Origin: Acanthamoeba castellanii str. Neff
Taxonomy: Eukaryota > Discosea > Longamoebia > Acanthamoebidae
NCBI RefSeq assembly: GCF_000313135.1
Contig: NW_004457313.1
Span: 1,361,130-1,425,129, forward strand
DNA: 64,000 bases
Direction: 5' to 3'
Positions 43,830 to 55,264 of this stretch are shown here, piece by piece (within the stretch, counting starts at the first letter, position 1; each line of letters starts with the position of its first letter). The notes beneath the pieces are model-generated. The model did not search any database, had not been told where the DNA came from, and was given only the letters and a program-made list of their open reading frames with translations. The position numbers were made by a program, and so were the translations under genes.

Positions 43830-44420
43830 ATGGTACCTTTGGCCTCTGCTGATTCGAAGGGCACACATAGCAGTAAAGATAATTCCACCTGCAACTAATT
43901 CTTTCTTAATATAATTTTGAGTGCAGGAGGACAATCTCAACGATGTGGAGGGACAGGTGGGTACCCTCAAGCTGAACCTCGACGGATCCGTTGTTTCGGT
44001 AAGCCTTCACTCACTCTCAAAGTAGAATTATCATAATAATCATTCCTGTCCATGCTCCCATCTGACCGTGTGCCCCCCCCCCCGTTTGAATCAAAGTCGT
44101 CGGGTGATCTGGCAGAAGATCCCGACCTGCCGAACATCATTGTGAGCTTGCTGCAGGACGTGAATGCCATCGTCAAGAACTCCGGCAAGGAGTCGCCCTT
44201 CAAGAGGCTCACCGGTATCACCTCCACCTTGCTTCCTCTCGCACGCCCGCTGAAGCCAACCTTGCACGTCGACTGACGCCTCTTCTCACCTTTCTCTCCT
44301 CTCTGTGCTGTGCATCATTCACCTGCTCTTGCTCTCCATGTCTTCACAGTGGCGTTCTCGCAATCGTCTTTCGTGGTGACCATCGCCAACGGCAAGATCT
44401 ACGTGGTCAAGAAGAAGTGA
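43830..44420 (+). CDS. LAMTOR4: Ragulator subunit LAMTOR4
   Basis: Four exons (43830-43832, 43927-43998, 44097-44214, 44350-44420) join to 87 residues. The first coding exon is only the ATG, followed at once by a GTACCT donor. The protein runs EDNLNDVEGQVGTLKLNLDG, then SSGDLAEDPDLPN, ESPFKRLTVAFSQSSFVVTI and ANGKIYVVKKK. This matches LAMTOR4 (SSGDLENDE, PFKRLSVVF, LLVTVSGQRVFVVKRQ). LAMTOR4 is a roadblock-fold subunit of Ragulator, which holds Rag GTPases and mTORC1 on the lysosome. No in-frame ATG lies in exon 2, which supports the ATG-only exon. An untested upstream in-frame start is the alternative. Confidence 0.85.
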
Positions 44421-44570
44421 GTGCGTGGTGCCTGAAGCGGGGAGAGTGAGAGAGTATTTATCATTGACTACGATGAGCGCGTGGCTAATAAATAATAGGC
44501 GTGACTTACTTCACACACATAAGACGACAGAAGACTGTGGCGATGTCGGCTCATCATCAGCGCATCACCA

Positions 44571-45922
44571 TCAGGTGCGCTTCTTGGCGTGGCCCACGAA
44601 GCTCTTCATGCCATAGTAGGAGCCCAAGACTCGCCCCAGCCGATCCACGAGCCACGGCGGGACTAACACGCGCAGCAGGAAGACCAACCAGAACTGGTAC
44701 CGGAGGAGGACCACCTCGTCGCGCATCAGGATCGCCTCCACGACCTTCCGGGCCACCCAGCCCTGCTTCAGCACCGGGAACAGGATGCGGCTGTACCACG
44801 GCACCGTCACCCCCGCGAACATGCCTTCGCGTTCCATGTTGGGCAGTGTGCGTTGGTGAGACTGAGAGACGAAGGCGACGACGACAACGAGGGAGGAGGA
44901 GGGGATGAAGACGATGGCGTACCGGTGTCGATGTGGAAGGGGCAGATGAGGGTGGTGCAAATGGGGCTTCCTTCGCTCTTGAGTTCCATCCGCAGACACT
45001 CGGTGAACCCAAACACTGCGAACTTGCTCGCCGAGTAGTCCGTCAGCTGCGCGCCACCAAAGATTCCTATCGAGGCAAGGCAGAGGTTAGCATTGCATGT
45101 GCGTGTGTGCGTGTGCGATTGTGCGTGTGCGGCGGTACCAAGCACGGAGCCAATATTGACTATGTGGCCAGACTTGCGCTCCTTCATGGACGGGAGGAAG
45201 GCTTTCACGGTCCAGAACGGCGCCAGCGCGTTGACGGCCATCGTCTGTAGCACCTCGTCATCGGTGGTCTCGAGAATGGGCTTGCCGCTCACCACTCCCG
45301 CGTTGTTGATCAGCACGTCCTGCACGCCTCAGCAATGGCCACGTGAGCCCACATCGCACACCACCACAGACCACCAGGGAATGTGTGCGTGGAGTGTACC
45401 GGAGGGCCGACGTCTTTCATGACTTCCTTGGCCACCTCGTAGATGGAGCGCCTGTTGGTGAGGTCTACGAGGTAGGTGTGCACCCTCTCCTTCAGCTCCT
45501 CCTCTGCCCATAAAATGTTTCGGTAAATAAAATGATTTCTTATTTATGAAGAAATAATAATCTTATTGATCGAGAGCGAAGATGAATGGGGCTAGGAGAC
45601 TACCAGCACTGCGAAGGGCGTCACCGTCGATGTCCCACAGCACGACGATGGCGTCGAGGGCGTGCAGCTGCCGTGCCAGCTGGCGACCCAGCCCGTTGGC
45701 CCCACCCGTCACCAGCACCACGCGACCCTTCAGCTGGGTCCTCATCCTCCAGCGCACGCGCACCCACCGCAGCAGCATCGCCAGCCCCACCAGCGCCAGG
45801 CCCACGAGCGCGAGCACCAGCACCAGCTGCACCCACCACCGCGTGGCCGGCGCCAGCGTGGTGCGCCACCACCGCTCTGCCGTCGTCGCTTGCTGCGCTG
45901 CCGTTTTCCAGTCCCAACCCAT
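44571..45922 (-). CDS. Short-chain dehydrogenase/reductase, RDH10/SDR16C-like
   Basis: About five exons from MGWDWKTAAQQATTAERWWR. A hydrophobic helix (WVQLVLVLALVGLALVGLAM) is followed by the Rossmann motif VVLVTGGANGLGRQLARQLH, INNAGVVSGKPILETTDDEV, HIVNIGSVLG, and the catalytic YSASKFAVFGFTECLRMELK. The C-terminal half (ICPFHIDTGMFAG, VARKVVEAILMRDEVVLL) matches membrane-bound SDR16C enzymes that oxidise retinol or 17-beta-hydroxysteroids at the ER or lipid droplets. Substrate cannot be read from sequence. Confidence 0.9.
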
Positions 45923-46154
45923 GCCACCTTCACCTATGCAGTGTGTCGTGTTGTGCTTGTGTCGGTGGCGGGGTGTGGTTGAACTACACTGCGGCTCGAG
46001 CTGCTTCGAACTGCTTCCTAGTGGTTGCGTGTGACGTAAGCGGCATTTTGCGGAGACGCGGGGGCACGTCAGCGAGAGATCGACACAGATCTAGGGTGTA
46101 GTGCGTGGTTGTTGGCGACGTGGAGTGAGTTGCCGCCTGCTGCTGCAGCAAACA

Positions 46155-47118
46155 ATGGCTCCAACAGATGGAGGCAATCGCGACTTTTTGGATGCGCCGT
46201 ACGCGCGCACGCTGGCGGTGGGGGTGGCCTGGAATTGGTTCTGCACGGTCTATGGACGAGGCACCTTCGCGCACGTGACCTTCACCCTCCTCTCCATCTT
46301 CTCCGTCGGCATACCCCTCGCCATCTTCGGTACGAAGAGATTTAATTCATGAAATTTCAAGTGTACAATTAAATCGTTTACATCCACATCACAAGGATGA
46401 GGCACTCACTCGCTGTGCCATGTCCAGGATTTATTTTTGATTCATGCTACAAGAGGAAGGGACCCCAAGCCAAGTTCTTCTTCTTTGTGCTGTGGCGTGT
46501 CGTCTTCCTCATCTTCCTCCAAGGTACCCTATACGCGGCACCCACCTTTACTGCGCGTACCAATGTGTATCGTGTGCTGTGTGTCGTGTCATGTGTCGTG
46601 TCGTGCAGTGGTGCACCTGGAATGCGGGCAGTATCTGCTGCAGAGGGACTTGGCCAACGCGCAGGTCTACTGCGATTCGTTCGTGGCACCGCTCGACCAG
46701 TACAAGGCCGAGGCGGGCGCCTACCCCGCGCGTCTCTCCGCCCTGCCGTTCTACGCCGAGCAGCTGAAGGCCGAAGCCAACAAGACTCTCGGTACCACGC
46801 TCGTCGCCCAAGTGTTACCTGCAATGTAATGTCATCAGCTGACGGCGGTCGTGGGCGGTGGCCACAGACGTGCCATGGCTGCTGAAGGAGGCGGTGAAGG
46901 AGACCCCCAATGGCGACGACGTGCAGTTCTACTCGGTGGCCAGCGGCGGGCAGAGCTTCACCTTCCACTTCGCCGACCCGTCCGCCATCGACGGGCAGCA
47001 GTACGTCTACGACAGCACCTCTGCCAAATGGAACCTCGTCAATGCCACCTCCACCGCTACCACTGCCCCCACCGCCACCAACAAAAAGAAGACCACCGAC
47101 GCTTCTTCTTCTTCTTAG
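46155..47118 (+). CDS. Two-TM protein of unknown function with pseudopilin-like luminal region
   Basis: Four exons from MAPTDGGNRDFLDAPYARTL. Two hydrophobic segments (HVTFTLLSIFSVGIPLAIFG and KFFFFVLWRVVFLIFLQVVH) flank a short basic loop. The rest reads LDQYKAEAGAYPARLSALPF, then FYSVASGGQSFTFHFADPSA and YVYDSTSAKWNLV. The pattern Y-K-x-x-x-G-x-Y-P-x-x-L with a closing W resembles the globular region of bacterial type II secretion pseudopilin-related proteins. I do not recognise a eukaryotic family. A Thr/Lys/Ser tail ends the protein. Membrane topology is clear; function is not. Confidence 0.7.
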
Positions 47119-47172
47119 CTCCCGCCACAATCATGTTATTCGAGCAAGCGCACTGCATGTTGTTGAGATGGT

Positions 47173-48696
47173 TCAAGGAAGTCCGACGGCGTATCGACCT
47201 TCGACGATGACGTGTCGGAGCGGCGTCGAGGAGCCGGCATCGCCGTCCAGGACGCCCATGGTCATGACCAGCTGCTGGTACTGCTCGAGCCCTCCTCCGC
47301 TGCGGCGTCGCTTGTCGACCAGCCCCTTCTTCTTGCACCAGGCCTTCACCCGCTTGCTCTTGGTCTTCGTCGCCGCCGTCGCTACCACGCTCGCCAGCGA
47401 CCCGCCAGGCGACGGCAGCGACGGCGACGGCGGCAGCGACGTTGCTGAGTCCGGGGGCTCCGATGATGATGACGGCTCCATGGCGCCGGTCAGGGCGTCC
47501 AGGGCCAGGAGCGGTATCGCCGGCACCCTCGCGCCCGACTCGTCGTCCGCCACCGGCAACCCGCCACAGCCGTCCTCTTCAATGAAGAACGGCGACGCTG
47601 CGGCCGGCTCCTCGCTGTCGCCGTCGGCGGTGGCGGTCCGGCGGAGGAGGCCGCCGAGGCCGACGATGCTGGACTTGCGCGTGGCCCGGTGTTCGACCGT
47701 TTCCGTGGCCGAGCGTGAGCGGGTCGGACCACTGCTGGCCGGCGGCAGCGGCCCGCGTTTGTGTTGCCGGTGGTGGTGGTGGAAGTTGAGGATGAACGAG
47801 CGCGCTTTGCCATCGGCGGCGGGCAGTGGGTCAGAGGGTGACCGACTCTTCAGCACCTTCTTGGCCGAGATCAGGCTCTTGCTCTTCTTCTTCTTCTTTT
47901 TCTTCGTTTCCTTCGGTGACACGGCGCTACTGCAGCTGCTGATCCCGCTCTCGCTACCCTCGCTCGCCGCTCTCGCCGCTCGAGTGCCCTCCCTCTCCCT
48001 CTTCTTCTCCTTCTTCTCCTTCTTCTTCTTTTCCTTGGCTTCCTTCTTATCTCTTTTCTTCTTCTTCGATGACACCCGCGATGATGTCTCCTCCTCCGCT
48101 CCCGATTCCTTGCCCGTAGCCTTGGCCTCGTCCTTCTTCGCCTTCTTCTCTTTCTTTGTCTTCGTCTTCTTCTTCTTCTTCTTTGTTACCATCTCCTCCT
48201 CACCGCTTCTTGAAGAGTGCTTCAATTTTCGCCGCTTCTTCTCCTTCTTCTTGGCCGACGCGTCCGTCGGTGTGCCGTCGGTCGAAAGGCTCTTCTTGCA
48301 GAGCTGCTTGGTCGCCGCCCGCACCTGCACCTTCATACTGCTCCCCGCTTCGCCCCAGTAGTACATCGCCGTCGAGCGCCTCTTCGACGATCGCAGTCTG
48401 CCCGTACTGCCGCCGCTGCCGCCGGAACTCTCCGCCAGAGCCGCCGGGCTGATGCTCCACGTCGACCCATCATTGGTGTCGTTGCAGCCGCGCTGATGAT
48501 ACAAGCTTGGGCTCGTGCTGGTGCTGGTGGCCGTAGTCTCGATGGCGGCCGCGGCTGCGAAGGGGGTGGGTGAGACGAGTTGGGGAGGGAGGGGTTTCCT
48601 CCGTCGCAGCCGTCGGGTGGGCAAGGGGGGATGACGTTCGGATTCTCCCAGCTCGCCCAACGCCCAAACACCGCCCGAATGCGTCGATTGTGACAT
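47173..48696 (-). CDS. Intronless Lys/Ser-rich protein (507 aa), no recognised domain
   Basis: One uninterrupted frame from MSQSTHSGGVWALGELGESE. Residues ~150-290 are Lys/Glu runs (many NLS-like clusters of five to seven lysines), flanked by Ser/Pro/Ala-rich segments with a His run (LNFHHHHRQHKR). The last 60 residues are less biased (VKAWCKKKGLVDKRRRSGGG, then EQYQQLVMTMGVLDGD) and may be the conserved part. Composition resembles the linker of the SAM-PB1 protein. Length and codon usage support coding. Function unknown, probably nuclear. Confidence 0.6.
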   Translation of the reverse strand: MSQSTHSGGVWALGELGESERHPPLPTRRLRRRKPLPPQLVSPTPFAAAAAIETTATSTSTSPSLYHQRGCNDTNDGSTWSISPAALAESSGGSGGSTGRLRSSKRRSTAMYYWGEAGSSMKVQVRAATKQLCKKSLSTDGTPTDASAKKKEKKRRKLKHSSRSGEEEMVTKKKKKKTKTKKEKKAKKDEAKATGKESGAEEETSSRVSSKKKKRDKKEAKEKKKKEKKEKKREREGTRAARAASEGSESGISSCSSAVSPKETKKKKKKKSKSLISAKKVLKSRSPSDPLPAADGKARSFILNFHHHHRQHKRGPLPPASSGPTRSRSATETVEHRATRKSSIVGLGGLLRRTATADGDSEEPAAASPFFIEEDGCGGLPVADDESGARVPAIPLLALDALTGAMEPSSSSEPPDSATSLPPSPSLPSPGGSLASVVATAATKTKSKRVKAWCKKKGLVDKRRRSGGGLEQYQQLVMTMGVLDGDAGSSTPLRHVIVEGRYAVGLP

Positions 48697-49082
48697 GCGA
48701 AGGGCTCCGCTTGCGTGGCCGGTTCAGTTCTTCGTGGTGGTTATGGTGACGCCGTCTTCGTTCTTTCTCCTGTCCGGCGCTTGAGGCACAAACGTCCTCG
48801 GTGAAAGCGCGCGCTGGTGACCCCGGCCCATTGTATCTGCGAAGGCGAGAAGAGCGCCATCTCACCTCGTGGTTTGGCGCCGTACGGTCTGACCGGTGAC
48901 ATTTCTGCTTTCTTCTTGAGCCAACAAAACAAAGACAGGTCACGTCGGAATGCCAACCACTTGCCACAAAGAAAAGCTTTTCATTCCATAAATATTTCTT
49001 CCCTCCAGTTCTGCTTGCAACACCGCCGCCCAATTGCCAAAAGAGAGCCTGTGGAGCCAATTCTATCTGGGAGGTGGTGCAC
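48697..49082. other. Spacer between ABCB gene and Lys-rich gene
   Basis: Both neighbours are on the minus strand. It should contain the ABCB 3' UTR and the promoter of the Lys-rich gene. A modest AT-rich patch lies near 48975-48995. No gene is recognised. Confidence 0.5.
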
Positions 49083-51990
49083 TCAGAGGGCGGGCTCGCT
49101 CCTCTCCTTCCCCTTCTCTTCTTCCTCGTCGTCAGTCGATGATACCCCCGCGCCGCTGGTAGACCCGACGATGTCCAGGTCCTCATCGTCGGCGTCGGTG
49201 CGCGCCAACTGGCGAGTGGCCAGCTTGAGATAGTGACCTGACAGCGATACACCACGACCAGTCAATAGTGGGGCTCGGCCACAAGGACCCGGGTAAGCGT
49301 GGGTGGTGTGGGTGGGTACCCTTCTTGGCGATGAGGCCCTTGTGGGTGCCTTGCTCGACGACTTCGCCCTTGCTGAGCACGTAGATGACGTCGGCATTGC
49401 GCACCGTGCTGAGACGATGGGCAATGATGAACGACGTTCGGCCCACCATCAGCTTGTCCAGCGCCTGCTGCACCAGCGCCTCACTCTCCGTGTCGAGGGC
49501 CGAGGTGGCCTCGTCGAGCAGGAGGATCTTGGGGTTCTTGAGCACGGCCCTCGCGATAGCCACGCGCTGTTGGCGAGGCAAGAGTCAGCCAGAGCTCCTC
49601 CCGCAATTAATTGTTGCTCTAACTCTACGCACCTGCTTCTGGCCACCGCTGAGTGCGATGCCCCTCTCGCCGACCAGAGTGTCATAGCCGTTAGGCAGAC
49701 CCGTAATGAAGTCGTGTGCGTTGGCTGGTGGGGAGGGGCACTGGTTAGAGCACTGCGGTGCGGCGAGAACGGAGGTGGTACATACCGGCTCTGGCGGCAT
49801 CCACGACCTCGGCGTCGGTGGCGTCCATCTTGCCGTACATGATGTTCTCCTTGATCGATCCGCTGAACAGGATGGGCTCCTGCGACACGATGGCGACCTG
49901 GCGGTGGTACCACTTGGGGTCGAGCTCCCGGAGGTCCACGCCGTCGATCAGCACCTGACCGCCTTCCGGGTCGTAGAAGCGCTCGACCAACGCGAAGATC
50001 GTCGACTTGCCGCTGCCCGATTCGCCCACCTAAGATAAAACAGGCCAATAGGATTACATTGGAAGTTCGTCGGACATAGAACGGTGCCGGGCATAAAACG
50101 GTGGTGGTAGGTACCAGAGCGACTGTCTGGCCGGGCTTGACGGAGAGCGAGAGGTCGTTGAGGACGAGGGCATCGCGAGTGGGGTACTTGAAGCGCAGCT
50201 TACTGAGGTCGACCTGGCCGTTGATCCGGTCGAGCCTCCTGCCGCCCTTGTTCGGAATCTCGGGCGTCCGCTCCACGATCTCCGCGATCATGGCAAACGA
50301 CGCCTTCGTCTTGAACACCTGCGCCATAGTCGTACATCTCCCGAATCAACGACCGAGCCAACAATCGGGCATGGGACAGCAGGACCGAAGGAGTGGCGTG
50401 TACCTCGGGCAGCTGGTTGAGGGCCTGAGAGATACCGATGACGGCGAAGAGCATCATGCCGAACACGGAGATGACCTCGCCGAGAGTGATCTTGCCGTCC
50501 TCGACCTGGAAGGCGCCGTAGAAGAAGGCCAAAGCAGCTGCCGCCCAGATGCTGGTACGTACGTACCACACAATGGGAGTTGGAAGAAGAGCTGACGTCA
50601 GCATCGCATTCCAGGCCGCAACGATAATCACAAGCGTCAAGAAGGGAATCAACGCACCAGGCGGTCACCAAGCCGAGACTGAGACCCTGCGCGCCGGCCT
50701 TGGCGTAGCCGACGTTGAGGATGCTCTGCAGCGCCTTCTCGAATCGGGTGACCTCCTTCTCCTCGGCGGCAAAGGAGCGCACAGTCCTGAAGTTGGTGAT
50801 GACCTGCCCATCGGTGATGTTAGAGAGCAGCGCACGCGGTGGTGTCACCACCCACGAGATCACTGTGGAATTTGGGGGGGGGGAGGAAGGGACTGAGCGC
50901 GAACCTCTTCAGCGACGGCGACTGCGTGCGCCGAGCTGTCGGAGGCCTTTTTGGTGAAGGTGACAGTGAGCTTGCCCTGGATGGCAATGGCGACGCCCAT
51001 CAGGGGCGCGGTACCGAGCATTACCAACGTCTGCACGACGAGAATATTAGTCTCTGTGGCAACTCGGTGCCTTGAGGGGAGAAAGGGGCGGACAAAGAGC
51101 GCACCATGCTCCACGAGTAGTAGAACGCGAACGTGAGACCGCCGACGCACTGGCAGATGGAGGTGAAGAGCATGCCGATCTTCTCGCTGAACAGACCGCG
51201 CACTGTTGTGCTGTCCTCCGAGAGACGCGTGATGAGGGTACCTGGTGACGTGACCCCGCCAACCACATTAGATCGTGTGCGGTGGTGCGACGACAAGGCG
51301 GGCGTTAGGGGGGGGGAGTACTCACCAGTCTTGGTTTGATCGAACCAGCCCACCTCCTGCATGGTGATGGCCTCGAACAGCTCGAGGCGGATACGGGCCG
51401 AGACGCGCTCGCCCACGTAGAGGAACGTGGCGTTGCTCAACCAGGCCGAGATACCGCCGACCACGGCAATACCGAAGAAGTAGTAGCTCGTCTTCCTGAT
51501 CTCGTCGGGCAGGTCCGGGTCGTTGGCGTAGTCGACCAGCTTGCCGAAGAAGTAGTAGAACGCCAGCGGCGTCGCGCCCAGGCCCGCCGAGGCCACCATG
51601 CCCACCAGCAGGACGAAGTACTCGTACCTACAATTGGTGATCATAGTTACCGAGTAAGAGGACACGTAATTGTCAGTCCATAAAAGGAAATAGAATTCTA
51701 GGAATACTAAAAAATATGCCCCAATTATTTAATAGCCGAAAAAGATAATTATTATCTTATGGGGAAGAGAAAAGAGAGGAGGAAGAGGAGGAAGAGGATG
51801 GCGGGGTCGCGTACCAGAGCACGTTGGAGAAGAAGTAATACTTGCGCCGCTTTGGGGCGGCGGCAAAGTGACCGTCGTAGCCCGGCAGGCGCTCCACGTC
51901 CACTCCCTTGACGCTGGCCTTTCCGGGTTTGCCCTCCCCGCCACTGCTGCCGCCCGTCCCGTTGAGCAACGGGCTCTTCTCCTCGCTCAT
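49083..51990 (-). CDS. ABC transporter, ABCB half-transporter
   Basis: About ten exons from [21 protein letters not shown] Gly-rich cytosolic N-terminus precedes one six-helix TM domain ([60 protein letters not shown] after it). One nucleotide-binding domain is complete: Walker [11 protein letters not shown]-loop SQEPILFSG, signature LSGGQKQ, Walker [15 protein letters not shown]-loop [11 protein letters not shown]. It ends in an acidic tail. One TMD plus one NBD means it must dimerise. It resembles TAP/ABCB10-type exporters; no mitochondrial presequence is seen, so a lysosomal or other endomembrane site is possible. Substrate unknown. Confidence 0.94.
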
Positions 51991-52496
51991 CGTTGAAGTT
52001 CAGTTGAGTCCCCTTGGTTGCTGCTGTGCGCGGAGTAGTCAGTCACTGCCTGCGTCCCGCAAGTTCCTCTGTTCTCCTGGCACACACCGAAAAGTTGCGC
52101 ACTTCTGTTTCGTGGGACCGCAGGTGGTGAGCTTTTGTGCCAACATTCTGTGGTCAACTATTATGGGTCTGCTTCCGTGAATTTGAAGGATCAAGGATTC
52201 GGCCGGATTTCTTAGAACGGGTGGGCTGTCCACGAAGGCGTTGGGCTCTCCGCGAGTTCGTTTCTCACTCACTGTGGAACTGCGGCCTTGGGTGGCCTCT
52301 TCACCTTGGGGCGAGGGCCTTGCACGTGCCCAACTCTGCATATATATCTTATACGTTCCTCGTTGGTTCTCGCCTGCGGAAACCGCAGCGATGCCAACTT
52401 ACTTTTTCCTCGAAATAAAACCAGAGCCGAAAAGCAAACAAAAGATTTATCATTTAAAAGTTAATCAACATTTTGCTTGTTGGGCCTGCGCAGCGG
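51991..52496. promoter_or_regulatory. Divergent intergenic region between ABCB and BTB genes
   Basis: Start codons of the ABC transporter (minus) and the BTB protein (plus) face away across 506 bp. TATATATC at about 52339-52346 and an AT-rich tract at 52415-52480 lie upstream of the BTB gene. No coding signature is seen. Confidence 0.5.
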
Positions 52497-54899
52497 ATGG
52501 AGGTAGCAGGAGAAGCAACAACGTTGGCAATGGTAGAGGACTACGCGTTCGCGTACGACTGCCCCTCGTTTTCTGATCGCGTGCTCTGCCTCACAACCGG
52601 CCCCCTGCCCCCGGAGCACTCGGCCCAGCATCTGGCCTCGGCCTTTGCCGCCTCGTCGCCCTCCCTCTCGTACGACGGCGCAGGCACCAGCGGTGTGGCA
52701 TCTGCTCGTGAGGGTCCCCTCGCCAAACGTAGGAAGATTTTGAACGATGAAGACCTCATGGTCGAGGAAAGTGGTGGAGCTCCCGCCTTGACCGCCATCG
52801 CTCATCCGCCGGCTGGCACCCTCAGCGCCGCCGCCGCCGTGGCGGCTGTGGCCCAACCATCACCCAAACGAAACGTCATGATCAAATCTTCCAAGCAGAG
52901 GAGGAAAGCAGCGAGAACGTTAGTGAGCGACTCTGGCGATGAGGAAAAGCTCGACACAAGCGCCGAAGGGGTAGAGGAAAAGGAGCAGGAGCAAGAAGAA
53001 GAAGAAAGGGAGGAAGAGGAGGAAGGCGCCGGAAGTGCTGAGCGCCAACGCGATCGAAGAAGGAAGCGGAGGAGCGCGAGCGAGGAGGGGCAACAAAACG
53101 TGGTGAAGATCCACGTGAGCGGACTCCTCCTGGCAGCCAAAAGCCGCTTCTTCCGTTCGCTCTTCGCGTCGGGCATGAAGGAGACCCACCAACGAGAGGT
53201 ACACCCATCCTTTCCTCCTCTCGGTCGTATCGTCTCACTGCTGGCGAGTTCTCACATGCTCGCGCCACTGCAGGTGTGGTTGCAAATGAGTAAAGAAGAG
53301 CTTAGGCCACTCCAGGATATCATTCGCTTCATCTACGAAGGTCGGCTTCACGCCTCCACGTTTCGGTCCCTTGTGGAAGTGCTCATTACGGCCGATAAGG
53401 TAAGTTACCCGACTCAACAGTGTGTAGCCAATCTAATCAACTCCTCTTTGCAGTATGATGTCCCTTCGGCAGTTGACGCAGCGTCCAGGTCACTGGCGAC
53501 CATCCATTTCACTCTCGAGCAGTGCGAAGAGGTACTCCCGCAGGCCGTCCGTTACCCTCCTGGCTGCCTACCTGGCTGACTGGGCCGATCACTCTTCACT
53601 TCTGCAGGTGCTGTCCCTGGCCACACCCTCCCAAAAGGCACTCGTGTCTCGATGCCAAGAAGTGCTATTAGACCGTTTTGGGAACCTGGACAAGGTGCAC
53701 ACACCTACAACGGCTGGCACCACGCATCTAACCCCAGCTGGACGGGATCAGGTGTGGGAGCAGGACGACTTCTGGCAACTGAGCCCCGCGGCCTTGCGTA
53801 CTCTCTTGGACTGCGACAAGTGCGAGATCTCCAGCGAGAACAATCTCTTCCACGTTCTACGCACCTGGCTTGCGAAGGTATGTTACCTTCTAGTGTTCTC
53901 TCTCTCCTCCTCTCTTCGCCGCTGCGTATCGACTCACGCTACGCTGGTGGCCATCAGGACAAGGAAGAGCGGCAAGGCCAATTGGGCCACATTCTGCCCA
54001 GCATCCGTTGGCCCATGATGGACAGCCACTTCCTCAATGACGTTGTCGCACAAGCGTCCTGGCTACAGAGTTGTCCTTCGTTTCAGGTTCGTTTTTTGGC
54101 TTCCAACTCAACAACAAGCGTCATGTCTCACTCTTACGCTGCCTACAGGCGCTTCACAAGGAGGCGCTGGTATGGCTCTCCTTCGGCAAGAAGCGCCAGC
54201 AGATGGAGCTGGCGAGCAACAACCAAGTGGCAAGCAACCGGCGCTACTGTTCCCGACCGCTGCCAGCCGAGCCGCAGAAGAAGCTGGTTTTCGATTGGGA
54301 GGTCGAGCTCAAGGACGGCGCCGAGCACTACACCAGTTCCTACCTCCTACACAAGGGCTACTACTTGTACGGGTCCCCCTCGATTACCAGATCTACGCTG
54401 CCGTCTTTCCGAATTCTGACACTGGCGCACAGCTACTGCGAGCTGTCGAGGGAGGGGGACAAGATAGGGTTCTTTATCTGCATCCACCCGTACCCGAGCG
54501 ATGAGACCGACGCAGATGACGACGACGCTGACGCGATGCAGTCGTGCTTCGTCCACTTTAAGGCCATCGCCAAAGTGGTTGGCAGAAACAGAGAAATTGC
54601 CTACACCCGGTACGTGGACCCAACGGGCTTCGGTGCGCTAGGACCGAGCGTTGTCTTCGGACACGTGCGTGTCATGGACCAAAATTCCGTTGTGATATTT
54701 ATATTTGTGCTTGGGTCGTGCTGGTGCTGGGCCCCACAGGAAAGGCGCTGATATGTTCACGTCGCTCAACGACGGGTGGGGCTGGTACGACTTCCTTGGC
54801 TCGTGTACGTGGGACGACCTCATCGGACGGACCAGAGAGTTCGTGAGCCCGGCCGGCACCATCACCTTCTCCATCAAGATTGCACTCACCAAGAAGTAG
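52497..54899 (+). CDS. BTB-BACK protein, plant LRB/POB1-like
   Basis: About eight exons from MEVAGEATTLAMVEDYAFAY. Residues ~95-200 are a charged insert with basic clusters (KQRRKAARTL, RQRDRRRKRR) and a Glu run. BTB: VKIHVSGLLLAAKSRFFRSL, FASGMKE, LQDIIRFIYEGRLHASTFRS and LVEVLITADKYDVPSAVDAA. BACK: CEISSENNLFHVLRTWLAK. The C-terminal domain (FDWEVELKDGAEHYTSSYLL, IGFFICIHPY, SCFVHFKAIAK, GTITFSIKIAL) resembles the beta-sandwich of plant LRB1/POB1 and other MATH/TRAF-like modules. Plant homologues are substrate adaptors for CUL3 E3 ubiquitin ligases. The N-terminal position of the charged insert before the BTB hints at a nuclear adaptor. Confidence 0.85.
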
Positions 54900-55264
54900 C
54901 GCCGCCGCGGCTGCCTCCTGCCTTGCGACGCCGTCGGTTGCGGTGCCGGTCAGATGGGTTTGGCACCAGTGGAGGTTCACTGGTTACCCACCCCCTAGCT
55001 CGATCTCTGATAATCGGTTGCGCGGTACTGGCCAACGTTCTTCATTAAACCCCGATGATGAGCCAATGGGCATTTTGCTTATTGTCCCTGAGTCGGGATG
55101 ACGGGGAAAACTCCTACCTGAACACGTGCGTTCTACCAATCGCGCGGCGGGCCAAGTTGCTCCGCCACGAGGTTCGGTTTCTTCATTGGGGGTACGGCGT
55201 CGTCTCCTTGTCGTGGTAGCCGCCTCACCACTCCATTTACGCCAAATAATACAACAGAGCCAAC
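54900..55264. other. Spacer upstream of the PstS-receptor gene
   Basis: Both neighbours are on the plus strand. It holds the BTB gene 3' UTR and the receptor promoter. Short open frames exist (one of about 55 codons from 55054), but none shows a domain or convincing codon use. Confidence 0.5.
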
